Assembly (NCBI GenBank): GCA_017628435.1
Contig: JAGBZE010000123.1
Span: 1-12,901, forward strand
DNA: 12,901 nt
Origin: Akkermansia sp.
GTDB lineage: Bacteria > Verrucomicrobiota > Verrucomicrobiia > Verrucomicrobiales > Akkermansiaceae
Reading direction: 5' to 3'
In this document: one piece after another, positions 1-7,229 of the stretch
How the letters are laid out: each line of letters opens with the position of its first letter
Numbering within the stretch: the stretch's first letter is position 1
The notes under the pieces: model-generated
The model's database searches: none
What the model was told of the DNA's origin: nothing
Seen by the model: the letters and a program-made list of their open reading frames with translations, nothing else
Made by a program: the position numbers and the translations under genes

Positions 1-1
1 C

Positions 2-154
2 GAAGAGGAGGAAGAAGCCCGCCGCGTAGCCGAAGAAAAGGCTCGCGAAGAAGCTGAGCGCAAGGCCGAAGAGGAAGAAAAAGCTCGTAAAGATGCCGAG
101 CAGAAAGCAAGAAAAGAAAAGGCCGCCGAGGAGAAAGCCAGAAAGTCTCAGGCA
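2..154 (+). repeat. Degenerate coding repeat for a K/E/A/R-rich helix
   Basis: The first ~150 bases are imperfect repeats of about 21 bases built on gaa, gag, gcc, aag and cgc codons. They encode successive variants of A-E-[EQ]-K-A-R-[EK]. The copies differ at many synonymous positions, so this is a protein-level heptad-like repeat, not a recent DNA tandem repeat. It continues out of the window on the left. Confidence 0.55.
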
Positions 155-595
155 AAGGACGAGGTTGCGGAATCCAGCTCAAGGCGAACCCCGCGGCTGC
201 TCTCCAGCCGAGGCAACCGCCACCAGAGGCCCGAATCTCCGGAAGAAATTGTGCCCACAGCTGAGCAGCAGAAGACAGCAAAGGAGCTGCTGAGCAAACA
301 GGCAAAATCGAAGCCTGCTAATGCACAAGAAAACAGCAAGCCTGGACAACGCCCCACACCTCCCCCGGCAGAAGAACCGAAAAATGTCCAGGATGAGGTG
401 ATGGTACAGCTTCCCGGCAGCGTCACTACCGGAGCACTGCGCACTCGCCGCTTTGCACCGCCGGAAGAGACCATCAGCCGCGATGACAACGACGAACCCT
501 TACCCAACAGCGTTGAAATGCGCGGATTCCGCTCTCCTGTCATGAAGGGGAATCTTCCCATGAATATTGACGGTAAAATCATCAAGGAAAACTAA
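2..595 (+). CDS. Charged coiled-coil protein of unknown function, C-terminal part (5' truncated)
   Basis: The frame is open from the first bases to a TAA at 593-595, giving 197 residues; the start lies upstream of the window. The first ~50 visible residues are almost only E, K, A and R in a roughly seven-residue rhythm (AEEKARE, AERKAEE, AEQKARK), as in long single helices or coiled coils of the TolA/TonB-linker kind. Residues ~52-130 are low-complexity and rich in P, Q, S and K, probably disordered. The last ~65 residues have mixed composition (MRGFRSPVMKG, MNIDGKIIKEN) and may be a small conserved tail. No catalytic motif is visible. Only 8 bases separate it from the methyltransferase, so cotranscription is likely. 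An envelope-spanning or scaffolding role is possible but unproven; the missing N-terminus would show whether a membrane anchor exists. Confidence 0.75.
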   Translation, partial: EEEEEARRVAEEKAREEAERKAEEEEKARKDAEQKARKEKAAEEKARKSQAKDEVAESSSRRTPRLLSSRGNRHQRPESPEEIVPTAEQQKTAKELLSKQAKSKPANAQENSKPGQRPTPPPAEEPKNVQDEVMVQLPGSVTTGALRTRRFAPPEETISRDDNDEPLPNSVEMRGFRSPVMKGNLPMNIDGKIIKEN

Positions 596-603
596 GACAC
601 ATC

Positions 604-1827
604 ATGGATACGCCGCCTCGCAAATTTGTGCCGGAGCCTTTTGCCTATCACCAGGAGATAGAGCTCACCATCGACAACCTTTCCAACCAGGGACATGGTG
701 TGGGTCGCATTGACAACTGGGTCGTGTTTGTACCTTACACCCTGCCCGGTGAGCGTGTCCGCGCTCGCATTTACCGCAATGAGAAGAACTGCTCCATGGC
801 AGATTTGGTTGAAGTGCTGGAGCCGTCTGACCTGCGAGTAAAGCCCCTCTGCCCGGTATACGGTTATTGCGGAGGCTGCCAGTACCAGCATCTGGAATAC
901 CAGGCTCAGCTGGAGTGGAAAACCGCCCAGGTAGCAGACCTGCTGCGCCTGCAGGCCGGGTTGGATCTACCTGTACTGCCCGCCATCGCCTCACCGCAGA
1001 TTTACGGATACCGCAGCAAGATCACCCCGCATTTCCATAAGCCCAAGGATGCCAAGGTAGGCAACATCGGGTTTCTCCGCGTGGGCTCACGCACAGAGGT
1101 GTGCGACGTGAAGCAGTGCCCCATTGCCATGGCCGAGCTGAACGAGGCCCTTCCGGTAGTGCGTAAGGCTGTGCACCAGGCAGCAGCCCAGTACAAGCGC
1201 GGTGCTACCCTCCTCATGCGCGTCAGCGAAGGAAGCGTCATCACTAACAACAATGCAGTGTGCACAGAAAAGGTGGGCGACCTGACCTTCAATTTCCTGG
1301 CCGGTGATTTTTTCCAGAACAACCCCTACATTCTGCCAGCCTTCACCGGCTATGTAGCCCGCCAGGCTTGTGCCGATGGCGCCCGCTACCTGGTGGATGC
1401 ATACTGCGGCAGCGGTCTCTTTGCACTAACTCTTGCCCCGCACTTTGAAAAGGTACTGGGCGTAGAAGTAAGCGAAACCAGCGCAGACTGGGCCCGCGCC
1501 AATGCCCGCAGCAACGGCATCACTCACGCCTCCTTCCTGGCCGCCAGCGCCGAGGCTATTTTTGAGCAGGTGGACTTCCCCGCCGAGGAAAGCGCCGTAG
1601 TCATCGACCCACCACGCAAGGGCTGCGATATGGTGTTCCTCAACCAGCTCTTTGCCTTCGGCCCCGCTCGCGTGGTCTACGTTTCCTGCAATCCCGCCAC
1701 ACAGATTCGCGACCTTGCCGAATTCGACAAGGCAGGCTACGAGGTAGTGGAGGTGCAACCCTTCGACCTTTTCCCGCAGACCAAACACCTGGAATGCGTA
1801 GCCACGCTCCGCAAGAAGAAAGCATGA
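604..1827 (+). CDS. TrmA/RlmCD-family 23S rRNA or tRNA (uracil-5-)-methyltransferase
   Basis: A 407-residue class I SAM-dependent RNA methyltransferase of the RumA/RlmD/TrmA family, which makes 5-methyluridine in rRNA or tRNA in the cytoplasm. An N-terminal TRAM-like RNA-binding domain covers about residues 15-73 (LSNQGHGVGR, LPGERVRARI). Cys83, Cys89 and Cys92 plus Cys172 (KQCPI) match the 4Fe-4S ligands of the RlmC/RlmD branch. The catalytic domain has FFQNN, the SAM motif DAYCGSGLFAL, DPPRKGC, the nucleophile Cys362 in VSCNP, and Glu397 in HLECV as the expected general base. The length suits the family. The target uridine (U747, U1939 or a tRNA position) cannot be read from sequence. The start is the ATG 8 bases after the upstream stop; an AAGGA lies too far upstream to be a normal ribosome binding site. 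Its TGA overlaps the next gene by 4 bases (ATGA). Confidence 0.92.
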   Translation: MDTPPRKFVPEPFAYHQEIELTIDNLSNQGHGVGRIDNWVVFVPYTLPGERVRARIYRNEKNCSMADLVEVLEPSDLRVKPLCPVYGYCGGCQYQHLEYQAQLEWKTAQVADLLRLQAGLDLPVLPAIASPQIYGYRSKITPHFHKPKDAKVGNIGFLRVGSRTEVCDVKQCPIAMAELNEALPVVRKAVHQAAAQYKRGATLLMRVSEGSVITNNNAVCTEKVGDLTFNFLAGDFFQNNPYILPAFTGYVARQACADGARYLVDAYCGSGLFALTLAPHFEKVLGVEVSETSADWARANARSNGITHASFLAASAEAIFEQVDFPAEESAVVIDPPRKGCDMVFLNQLFAFGPARVVYVSCNPATQIRDLAEFDKAGYEVVEVQPFDLFPQTKHLECVATLRKKKA

Positions 1828-2204
1828 GCAGCAGCAAGTTCACCAGGCTCAGCCGCAGCGCTGAGGACTACCTCGAAGCTATCGGGCACCTTTGCCATGA
1901 GAATGGAAAAGCCCAGGTGAGCGACGTGGCGCTCATGCTCAATGTCAAGAAGCCGAGCGTAACCGCAGCTGTTCACCAGCTGGCAGAAGAAGGTCTCATC
2001 ACCTACCGCCGCTACGCCCCCATTGAACTCACAGAAAAAGGCAGGCAATACGCCGACCGTGTTATCCGAGCACACGCCATACTACAGCGATTTCTGATAG
2101 AAGCGGCCGGACTCAGCAGTGAACGAGCAGACGATGTAGCCTGCCATATGGAGCACCTGCTCACCATGGAGGAGATTGAGCATATAGACCGGCACCACGC
2201 CTGA
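1824..2204 (+). CDS. DtxR/MntR-family metal-dependent transcriptional repressor, short form
   Basis: A 126-residue winged-helix regulator with dimerization domain, without the C-terminal SH3-like domain; this is MntR-type architecture. I chose ATG 1824 over an upstream in-frame ATG at 1794 because residue 1 then lies just before the conserved SAEDYLEAI helix and the start overlaps the upstream stop as ATGA. The winged helix spans about residues 12-75 (VSDVALMLNVKKPSVTAAVHQLAEEGLI is its core, recognition helix near KKPSVT). Putative metal ligands by alignment from memory are Asp15, Glu18, His84, Cys107, Glu110 and His111. Asp15 and Glu18 resemble MntR (D8, E11), whereas Cys107-x-x-Glu-His resembles DtxR (C102, E105, H106). 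Mn versus Fe sensing is therefore unresolved. No metal transporter is adjacent, so its targets must lie elsewhere. Translational coupling to the methyltransferase is likely. Confidence 0.88.
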   Translation: MSSSKFTRLSRSAEDYLEAIGHLCHENGKAQVSDVALMLNVKKPSVTAAVHQLAEEGLITYRRYAPIELTEKGRQYADRVIRAHAILQRFLIEAAGLSSERADDVACHMEHLLTMEEIEHIDRHHA

Positions 2205-2222
2205 AACAGGAATTGAACAACA

Positions 2223-2238
2223 ACTCCCGGACAGGAGT
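2223..2238 (+). promoter_or_regulatory. Small inverted repeat in the rhomboid leader
   Basis: ACTCC and GGAGT arms of 5 bases flank a 6-base loop in the 48-base gap between the repressor and the rhomboid gene. The right arm includes the only AGGAG in the gap, which sits about 15 bases from the start codon, too far for a standard ribosome binding site. It might modulate translation, but arms this short also occur by chance. Confidence 0.2.
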
Positions 2239-2252
2239 CTAAGTCCACAATC

Positions 2253-2987
2253 ATGAACGAGCGTAAACTCAGTGTCACCAATTCCCTTATCATCATCAAT
2301 GCGGTGGTATTCCTCGTGGGGCTCATGGTACAGAAAGAAGCCATACTGGGTATTCCTTTCCCCCAGGCTCCGAAGACTTCCGTTTTCGAAATCACCTGCG
2401 CCTACTCCTGGTTCACCTGTTTTCTGAAGGGCGAGCTCTGGCGCCTGATTACCTACCAGTTTGTGCATGCCAATTTCGGTCACATTCTGTTTAACATGTG
2501 GGCTCTTTATTTCTTCGGTCCCGCCGTGGAAAGCGCCATGACCCCGCGCCGCTTCCTTGCGTTTTATCTCGTATGCGGCGTAGCCGGAGCTCTGTTCTCC
2601 TCACTACTGGCAGGATTCAACCTGTACACCTCCATTCCTGAGACACCACAGTATGAAATCATCTGCAACCAAATCGCAGCATTTGCCGGATACACAGGGC
2701 ACGTGCAATGCTGGGAGATGATTCCGCTCATTGGCGCCTCAGCCTCCATCTACGGAGTCATGATTGCCTGCGCCTTCATGTACCCTGACGTGACAATTTC
2801 TCTCCTCTTCCCGCCGGTTACGCTGAGGCTGCGCACCTTTGTCGTCATTATCATCAGCATTGCATCTGCCACCATCCTTTTCAACCTGAGCAATGCCGGC
2901 GGCGAAGCGGGGCACTTGGGAGGTGTCATCATGGGCGCCATCATCATGCTAATCTGGAAACACAGAATCAACAACCGTTACCACTGA
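2253..2987 (+). CDS. Rhomboid-family intramembrane serine protease
   Basis: A 244-residue polytopic membrane protein. The catalytic dyad is visible as Ser163 in GASAS and His221 in EAGHLGG. The oxyanion and support residues His77 and Asn81 in HANFGHILFN match GlpG H150 and N154. WRLITYQFVH is the usual entry to that helix. About six hydrophobic segments are visible (near residues 10-26, 66-90, 100-120, 157-175, 193-211 and 219-235). The residue after the catalytic Ser is Ala instead of the common Gly (GASA), a tolerable variant. The stretch of residues ~121-157 between helices is longer than usual and contains two Cys (138, 153) that could face the periplasm. It cleaves transmembrane substrates within the inner membrane; substrates are unknown. 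The HAD gene starts 2 bases after its stop. Confidence 0.92.
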   Translation: MNERKLSVTNSLIIINAVVFLVGLMVQKEAILGIPFPQAPKTSVFEITCAYSWFTCFLKGELWRLITYQFVHANFGHILFNMWALYFFGPAVESAMTPRRFLAFYLVCGVAGALFSSLLAGFNLYTSIPETPQYEIICNQIAAFAGYTGHVQCWEMIPLIGASASIYGVMIACAFMYPDVTISLLFPPVTLRLRTFVVIIISIASATILFNLSNAGGEAGHLGGVIMGAIIMLIWKHRINNRYH

Positions 2988-2989
2988 AC

Positions 2990-3670
2990 ATGACCGCACT
3001 GTTTGACATGGATGGCACTCTCTTTGCCGGGGATTCGCAGCTTCGCTTCGCCCGCTGGATTCTGCGGCGTCATGGCTGGCGCCGCATTTACCTGTTCTGG
3101 CTGCTGCCCATGGGCATCCTGCGCGGATTACATATCATCAACACAGAATGTATGAAACGAGCCTTCCTGGCCTATGCCTGGGGTATGAAACGCGAAAAGC
3201 TGGAGGAAGAATGCGCAGCCTTTGTGCAAGAGGAAATTCTCCGGATTCTCTACCCGCCCCTGCTCGACAAGCTGCGCGCACACCAGGATGCCGGAGATAC
3301 CACTGTGCTCTGCTCCGCCTCGCCGGACTGGTGGACCCAGCTGGTAGGTAAAGCGCTGGGATTCACCCACACCATCGGCACCCCCACCGCCCTGGGCAAA
3401 CGGGTTGAGCTCATGCCAGCTATCCCTGCCCCCGGCAACAACAAAGGGGCTAACAAGCTGGTGCGTCTGGCCGCCATCGGCATCAATCATGCAGATATTG
3501 GCTATACCGACAGCGCTGCAGACCTGCCCATGCTTTCCATTTGCGACAAGGCAGTTCTGGTTAACCCGAAGGCCAACTTTGCGGCCAGGGTACCCAACGC
3601 TGAAATACTGACGCCGGACAAAGGGCTCCGACCTCTGCCTTTCACGCTGGGCTGTCTGATGGGGATATAA
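2990..3670 (+). CDS. HAD-superfamily subfamily IB phosphatase (SerB-like)
   Basis: A 226-residue cytoplasmic hydrolase of the HAD-IB group. Motif I is FDMDGT with nucleophile Asp6 and acid/base Asp8. Motif II is Ser109 in CSAS, motif III Lys152 in NNKG, and motif IV Asp174 and Asp178 in GYTDSAADLPML. The helical cap between residues ~14 and 90 fits the C1 cap of the phosphoserine-phosphatase-like branch. Proteins of this shape hydrolyse small phosphomonoesters; phosphoserine, phospholipid head groups and sugar phosphates are all possible. Only 2 bases separate it from the rhomboid gene, indicating cotranscription. It ends 9 bases from the convergent kinase gene and no terminator hairpin is seen there. 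Confidence 0.87.
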   Translation: MTALFDMDGTLFAGDSQLRFARWILRRHGWRRIYLFWLLPMGILRGLHIINTECMKRAFLAYAWGMKREKLEEECAAFVQEEILRILYPPLLDKLRAHQDAGDTTVLCSASPDWWTQLVGKALGFTHTIGTPTALGKRVELMPAIPAPGNNKGANKLVRLAAIGINHADIGYTDSAADLPMLSICDKAVLVNPKANFAARVPNAEILTPDKGLRPLPFTLGCLMGI

Positions 3671-3679
3671 GACGCGGAC

Positions 3680-5671
3680 TCAGCGCCCCAGTCGGGCCTT
3701 CCAATCACGCATCATCACAGCAAATGGCTCCTGACTTGCGGAATCCGAGGCATATGGATTCTCACGGAAAGCAGCATCATAATTGCCACTAAGCACCAAC
3801 GCTACGCAGTAGAATTCCCGAGGCACTCTCTCCGTTTCCCCCATACCGGCCGCAGCCACTCGCAAATCCTCTGGCTTCATGCCTGGTGCAGCTTTCCTAC
3901 CATGCTTCTTCAGCGCATCATGAATAGCCGACATCACGATTGAAGCCTCTTTCATTACCAGGATTTCCTCCTTTTCATTGCGGCTCAACTTCATTTCCGG
4001 AAGGCTTCCCAGACCAGAGCGAGCCTTTTCATAATCACCGGACAGGAAAAGACGTTTGACTGCAGTATACCACATTCGGGCAGAACGGCGAGGAACGACC
4101 TTTCCATATGCATCAACCATAGCCTGCAAACCGGCAGATTCTTCAGCATCCAGATTTTGCTTCACCTGGTTGATTATCCCCTCTGCCTTAGCGGGAACAC
4201 CAGCCTGAACATACCCATCTGCAACCAGAACCATGGCCGCAGTTTTCAGCAACGGATGTTCCAACGCCTCAGCCAATTCTGCAGCTTCGGCAACATCCTT
4301 CTGCAAAACTGCTACCAACTCTGACAAGGAGTCATACAACGGCTTGCTCATCGGAGCCACCCCCGGCTCCTTGGTTACAAGCTCATCAAAGCGTCTGTAA
4401 CCGTTAGCCGGAGACTTATCATCCAGCACATCCAACGCCGTCCGCAGGAAAATTGCGGCCGCAGCTACAGCAGGATCCAGGTCTTCAGATGTCAACAGCC
4501 CCAACGCCGCCTCTGCCTGGTTTTTATCACCCGACAGTATGGCCACCTCTGCATCCATAAAACGCTCCGGTTCCTCCCATTGCAGAGCATCCGCATTCAA
4601 CGTCTCCTGAACAATTCTCGAAGGTGTAAGCATCGCAACAGCAAATGCCCCGGCCACCCCGACAGCCACGCTGGTAACCGCCCCCACAGCGACATACAGT
4701 CTTCGCATATAACGACGCAGCCTGAATGCCGGGTCAGCCTCCATCTTCAGGCGATTCTGAACTTTCGTAATCCGGCGCAGAACCTCATTATAATCAGCAG
4801 GACGCCCAGCAGGCTCAAATGCTGTAAGAGAATCCACCAATTTGCAAAGGGTGGAATCAAGCTGAGGAGCCGACTCCTGCAGCGAGGGCAGCGTTTTCTT
4901 CGCCACGAGCATATCCGCCACATTCTGGGGCATACCGGGCAGCGTTGCCTCACCTGTAAGCAGGTTGCGGAAAGTCATACCCAGAGCATAGATATCAGCC
5001 CGTACAGTCTCTTCCTCACGGCGCAGTGTCTCCGGAGATACATAATAGGGTGTAGCCCATATCACCTCATCCTCATCCACACTGTCCTTCTCATCCAGGG
5101 AAAGGCCGAAATCCAACACTTTAGCCTTACCATCCTCCGTGATGAGCACGTTACCGGGCTTCACATCACGGTGCAGAATCCCCGCATCTCGGGCAGCCTG
5201 TAATCCCAATGCAACCTGACGAATAAACTCTATAGCCTGCAGCGGGGGAAGGCTCCCCGACTCAGCCACAAGAAGCTCCAGATTGCGGCCATCAACCAGT
5301 TCCATGGCGATGAAAAACTGACCACGCGCCCAACCGGCAGAGTAAATAGAGACCACATTCTCATGACGAACCTTCGCCATGAAGGAACACTCATTCTCAA
5401 AACCGCTTATGCGCTCCGGCGCATCACGGTATGTATCATTGAGTACCTTAATGGCTAGCGGACGCCCGAGCACCAGATCTCTGGCCTTGAATACAACACT
5501 CATCCCGCCTATTCCCAGCACAGACTCTACCTTGTAGTTAGAGAGCATGCTGTGTACATGCGCATGTCCACCGCACTGAGGGCACACAATTTCCGCAAAG
5601 AAGCCGACCTCGGCAATATCCTGCTGAGTCCGGCAATGCGGACAGGTCCAGTATTCGGGGTGTTCACTCAT
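3680..5671 (-). CDS. Membrane-anchored Ser/Thr protein kinase with N-terminal zinc ribbon
   Basis: A 663-residue Hanks-type kinase. Residues 10-33 hold two CxxC knuckles (Cys10/13 and Cys30/33), a probable zinc ribbon. The kinase domain spans about 46-305: glycine loop GIGGMSVVF (53-61), Lys75 in AIK, Glu94 as probable C-helix partner, catalytic HRDVKPGN (Asp169, Lys171, Asn174), DFG at 187-189, and YVSPE at 210-214. All key residues are present, and Arg168 makes it an RD kinase, so activity is expected. Residues 326-348 form one transmembrane helix preceded by a basic stretch (RRYMRR), which puts the kinase inside. Residues ~360-660 are rich in Ala and Leu helices resembling TPR-like or alpha-solenoid repeats and would face the periplasm, perhaps as a sensor. 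No Shine-Dalgarno precedes the ATG; the upstream RNA is pyrimidine-rich. Substrates are unknown. Confidence 0.9.
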   Translation of the reverse strand: MSEHPEYWTCPHCRTQQDIAEVGFFAEIVCPQCGGHAHVHSMLSNYKVESVLGIGGMSVVFKARDLVLGRPLAIKVLNDTYRDAPERISGFENECSFMAKVRHENVVSIYSAGWARGQFFIAMELVDGRNLELLVAESGSLPPLQAIEFIRQVALGLQAARDAGILHRDVKPGNVLITEDGKAKVLDFGLSLDEKDSVDEDEVIWATPYYVSPETLRREEETVRADIYALGMTFRNLLTGEATLPGMPQNVADMLVAKKTLPSLQESAPQLDSTLCKLVDSLTAFEPAGRPADYNEVLRRITKVQNRLKMEADPAFRLRRYMRRLYVAVGAVTSVAVGVAGAFAVAMLTPSRIVQETLNADALQWEEPERFMDAEVAILSGDKNQAEAALGLLTSEDLDPAVAAAAIFLRTALDVLDDKSPANGYRRFDELVTKEPGVAPMSKPLYDSLSELVAVLQKDVAEAAELAEALEHPLLKTAAMVLVADGYVQAGVPAKAEGIINQVKQNLDAEESAGLQAMVDAYGKVVPRRSARMWYTAVKRLFLSGDYEKARSGLGSLPEMKLSRNEKEEILVMKEASIVMSAIHDALKKHGRKAAPGMKPEDLRVAAAGMGETERVPREFYCVALVLSGNYDAAFRENPYASDSASQEPFAVMMRDWKARLGR

Positions 5672-5700
5672 AGGAGATGGAGAGAGAGGAATGAGTAGAT

Positions 5701-5746
5701 AGAAAAGAGAAAAGGGGCAGAGGAGTATTCACCCTCCCCTGCCCCT
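5701..5746 (-). terminator. Rho-independent terminator of the ROK kinase gene
   Basis: Arms 5713-5725 and 5734-5746 form a 13-pair stem around an 8-base loop. The single non-Watson-Crick position (5721/5738) becomes a G-U pair in the minus-strand RNA, so the stem is complete in that transcript. It is followed by a U-rich run read from 5712 down to about 5702. It begins 15 bases after the ROK stop codon. Its end lies about 30 bases before the kinase start, so the kinase needs readthrough or a promoter in this small gap. Confidence 0.82.
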
Positions 5747-5761
5747 GAAAATAGGATTTTC

Positions 5762-7159
5762 TTAGCCCAGCTTGGGCAGAGAAGCAGCGGCCACAGCCTG
5801 GCCATGACGCTTGGTCTTCTCATCCGGCACGCAGAGCGTGATGTTGAGCTGCGGGAACTCAGACTTCAGTACCTCGTTGGCCTTGTCGATGATGAGCTGA
5901 CCACCGTCGCCCGTGGCTACGCGGCCAAGGAACAGAAGGTTGCGCACATCGTAGAAATCAGCGAAGTAGGCGATGGTATAGCCGAACTCCACGCCGATGG
6001 TCTCGTAAATCTTACGGGCACGCTCGTCGCCCTCAGCCATAGCGGCCTGCACCTTCTTGAGCTGCTCCGGATAGGGCATACCACCGAACTCGAAACCGGC
6101 ACGGGGAGCCAGACGAGCCACAGCCTGCTGAGAGAAGTACATAGCGCCTACGCCCTTATCCTTGGACCATTCGTCCACGCCGCCGTCCTCCTGGTAGTCC
6201 ACGGGAACGAAGGCAAGCTCGTTGAGCCAAGGCATAATGTGACCCTCAGGGTCCACATAACCGGCAGCCAGGGAGGTACCCATGGCGATACCGAGCACGG
6301 CGTCATCGTTCATGCCCATGGCACCGGCCAGAGCAGTCACTTCACCGTCATTCACCACTTCAAAGGGAACTTCCTTGCCCATACGCTCGGACCAGCGATC
6401 CTTCAGGGTACCGAACATACCACGAATGACATTCTGGAAATCCTCCGGGGAAATACCACGGAAAAGGGAACCCACGCGAGGCTCGCTGTTCACATACACA
6501 CCAGCGGCGGAACCACCGATAGCGTCCACCTGGGGAAGGTGCTTGGCAGCGCGAAGCAGGGAGTCATCCACACCTTCAAGCTGGTACATGGGGTCGGTCT
6601 GGTGGTAGGGATCCCACACCACTTCTTCGGAGAACACAACCTCACCGTTCACCACAGCTGCGCACTTGCGGTCGGAACCACCGAGGTCGAAACCGATGCG
6701 GTAGCCGTCCAAATTGCGGCCCAGGGATACGGAGGTGCTGTTTTCAGCGGGCAGGTCAGCAGCGCTGGCCACCTTCACCACCTGGATGGGCTGGTCATAA
6801 ATCTTCTTACCAATGAAATCCCAGTCGAATTCACGGGCACCGCCGGCGCAGTAGGTAGCAGCCAGCATATCGGCAATCTGGTCATCGCCAGCCACCATGA
6901 TGGTGCAGCCACCCTTCATCCAGAGCAGGAACTTGACGATACGTTCGATGTACTGGTTGTTCAGGGCAATGTTCTCGCCTTCCTGGGGCAGAATCTTGCC
7001 GCTCCAGCGGAAGCAGGTTCCGTCCAGACGGGTCAGGGCCAGATCCACAGTGTGAGAACCGGGAGTTGCAGCCACCTTATCGGCAAAAGCCTTGTTCCAA
7101 AGCACCGGAGCCACGAAGGCCGGGTCGAGCACGGGAGTGAATTTCGGTTGAATATTCAT
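5762..7159 (-). CDS. ROK-family sugar kinase-like protein (probable glucokinase/hexokinase type)
   Basis: A 465-residue ASKHA-fold protein. The ATP/phosphate-1 motif is GFDLGGSD at 156-163. The candidate catalytic Asp271 lies in VVNDGEV, equivalent to NDAN in ROK kinases, and phosphate-2 is GIAMGTSLAAG at 290-300. GRVATGDGG near residue 415 fits the adenosine region. It is longer than the usual ~300-residue ROK protein: about 150 residues precede the first phosphate motif and carry no DNA-binding helix-turn-helix that I can see. The ROK zinc motif (CxCGxxGC) is absent. Phosphorylation of a hexose is the likely reaction, with the sugar undetermined. Codon choice is strongly biased (almost no TTA, CTA or TCA), unlike the neighbouring protein kinase, suggesting high expression. 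It has its own promoter and terminator. Confidence 0.8.
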   Translation of the reverse strand: MNIQPKFTPVLDPAFVAPVLWNKAFADKVAATPGSHTVDLALTRLDGTCFRWSGKILPQEGENIALNNQYIERIVKFLLWMKGGCTIMVAGDDQIADMLAATYCAGGAREFDWDFIGKKIYDQPIQVVKVASAADLPAENSTSVSLGRNLDGYRIGFDLGGSDRKCAAVVNGEVVFSEEVVWDPYHQTDPMYQLEGVDDSLLRAAKHLPQVDAIGGSAAGVYVNSEPRVGSLFRGISPEDFQNVIRGMFGTLKDRWSERMGKEVPFEVVNDGEVTALAGAMGMNDDAVLGIAMGTSLAAGYVDPEGHIMPWLNELAFVPVDYQEDGGVDEWSKDKGVGAMYFSQQAVARLAPRAGFEFGGMPYPEQLKKVQAAMAEGDERARKIYETIGVEFGYTIAYFADFYDVRNLLFLGRVATGDGGQLIIDKANEVLKSEFPQLNITLCVPDEKTKRHGQAVAAASLPKLG

Positions 7160-7173
7160 AACGTTACGGCGCG

Positions 7174-7203
7174 AGTATATCGCATTCTCTACCCAAGTGA
7201 CAA
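7174..7203 (-). promoter_or_regulatory. Sigma70-type promoter of the ROK kinase gene
   Basis: On the minus strand TTGTCA (7198-7203) and TATACT (7174-7179) are separated by 18 bases; each matches 5 of 6 consensus positions. The expected transcription start is near 7167, only about 8 bases from the ATG, so the leader would be extremely short. An 8-base palindrome TAACGTTA (7159-7166) abuts the start codon and might be an operator, though this is weak. Confidence 0.6.
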
Positions 7204-7207
7204 GCTC

Positions 7208-7229
7208 AAAATCACCGCTGCGCGGTTTT
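7208..7229 (-). terminator. Weak possible terminator after enolase
   Basis: ACCGC and GCGGT (7214-7226) form a 5-pair stem with a 3-base loop, and flanking A and T runs could lengthen it across a 2-base bulge. On the minus strand it is followed by GATTTT. It lies about 110 bases after the enolase stop and just upstream of the ROK promoter. The structure is nearly symmetric, short and of low certainty. Confidence 0.3.

Noticed and set aside
1794..1823. Earlier in-frame ATG for the metal-dependent repressor
   Set aside because: It would add 10 residues lying within the methyltransferase end and not seen in the family; ATG 1824 gives the usual ATGA overlap.
2213..2243. Possible separate promoter in front of the rhomboid gene (TTGAAC)
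   Set aside because: No acceptable -10 lies at 16-19 bases; cotranscription from upstream is simpler.
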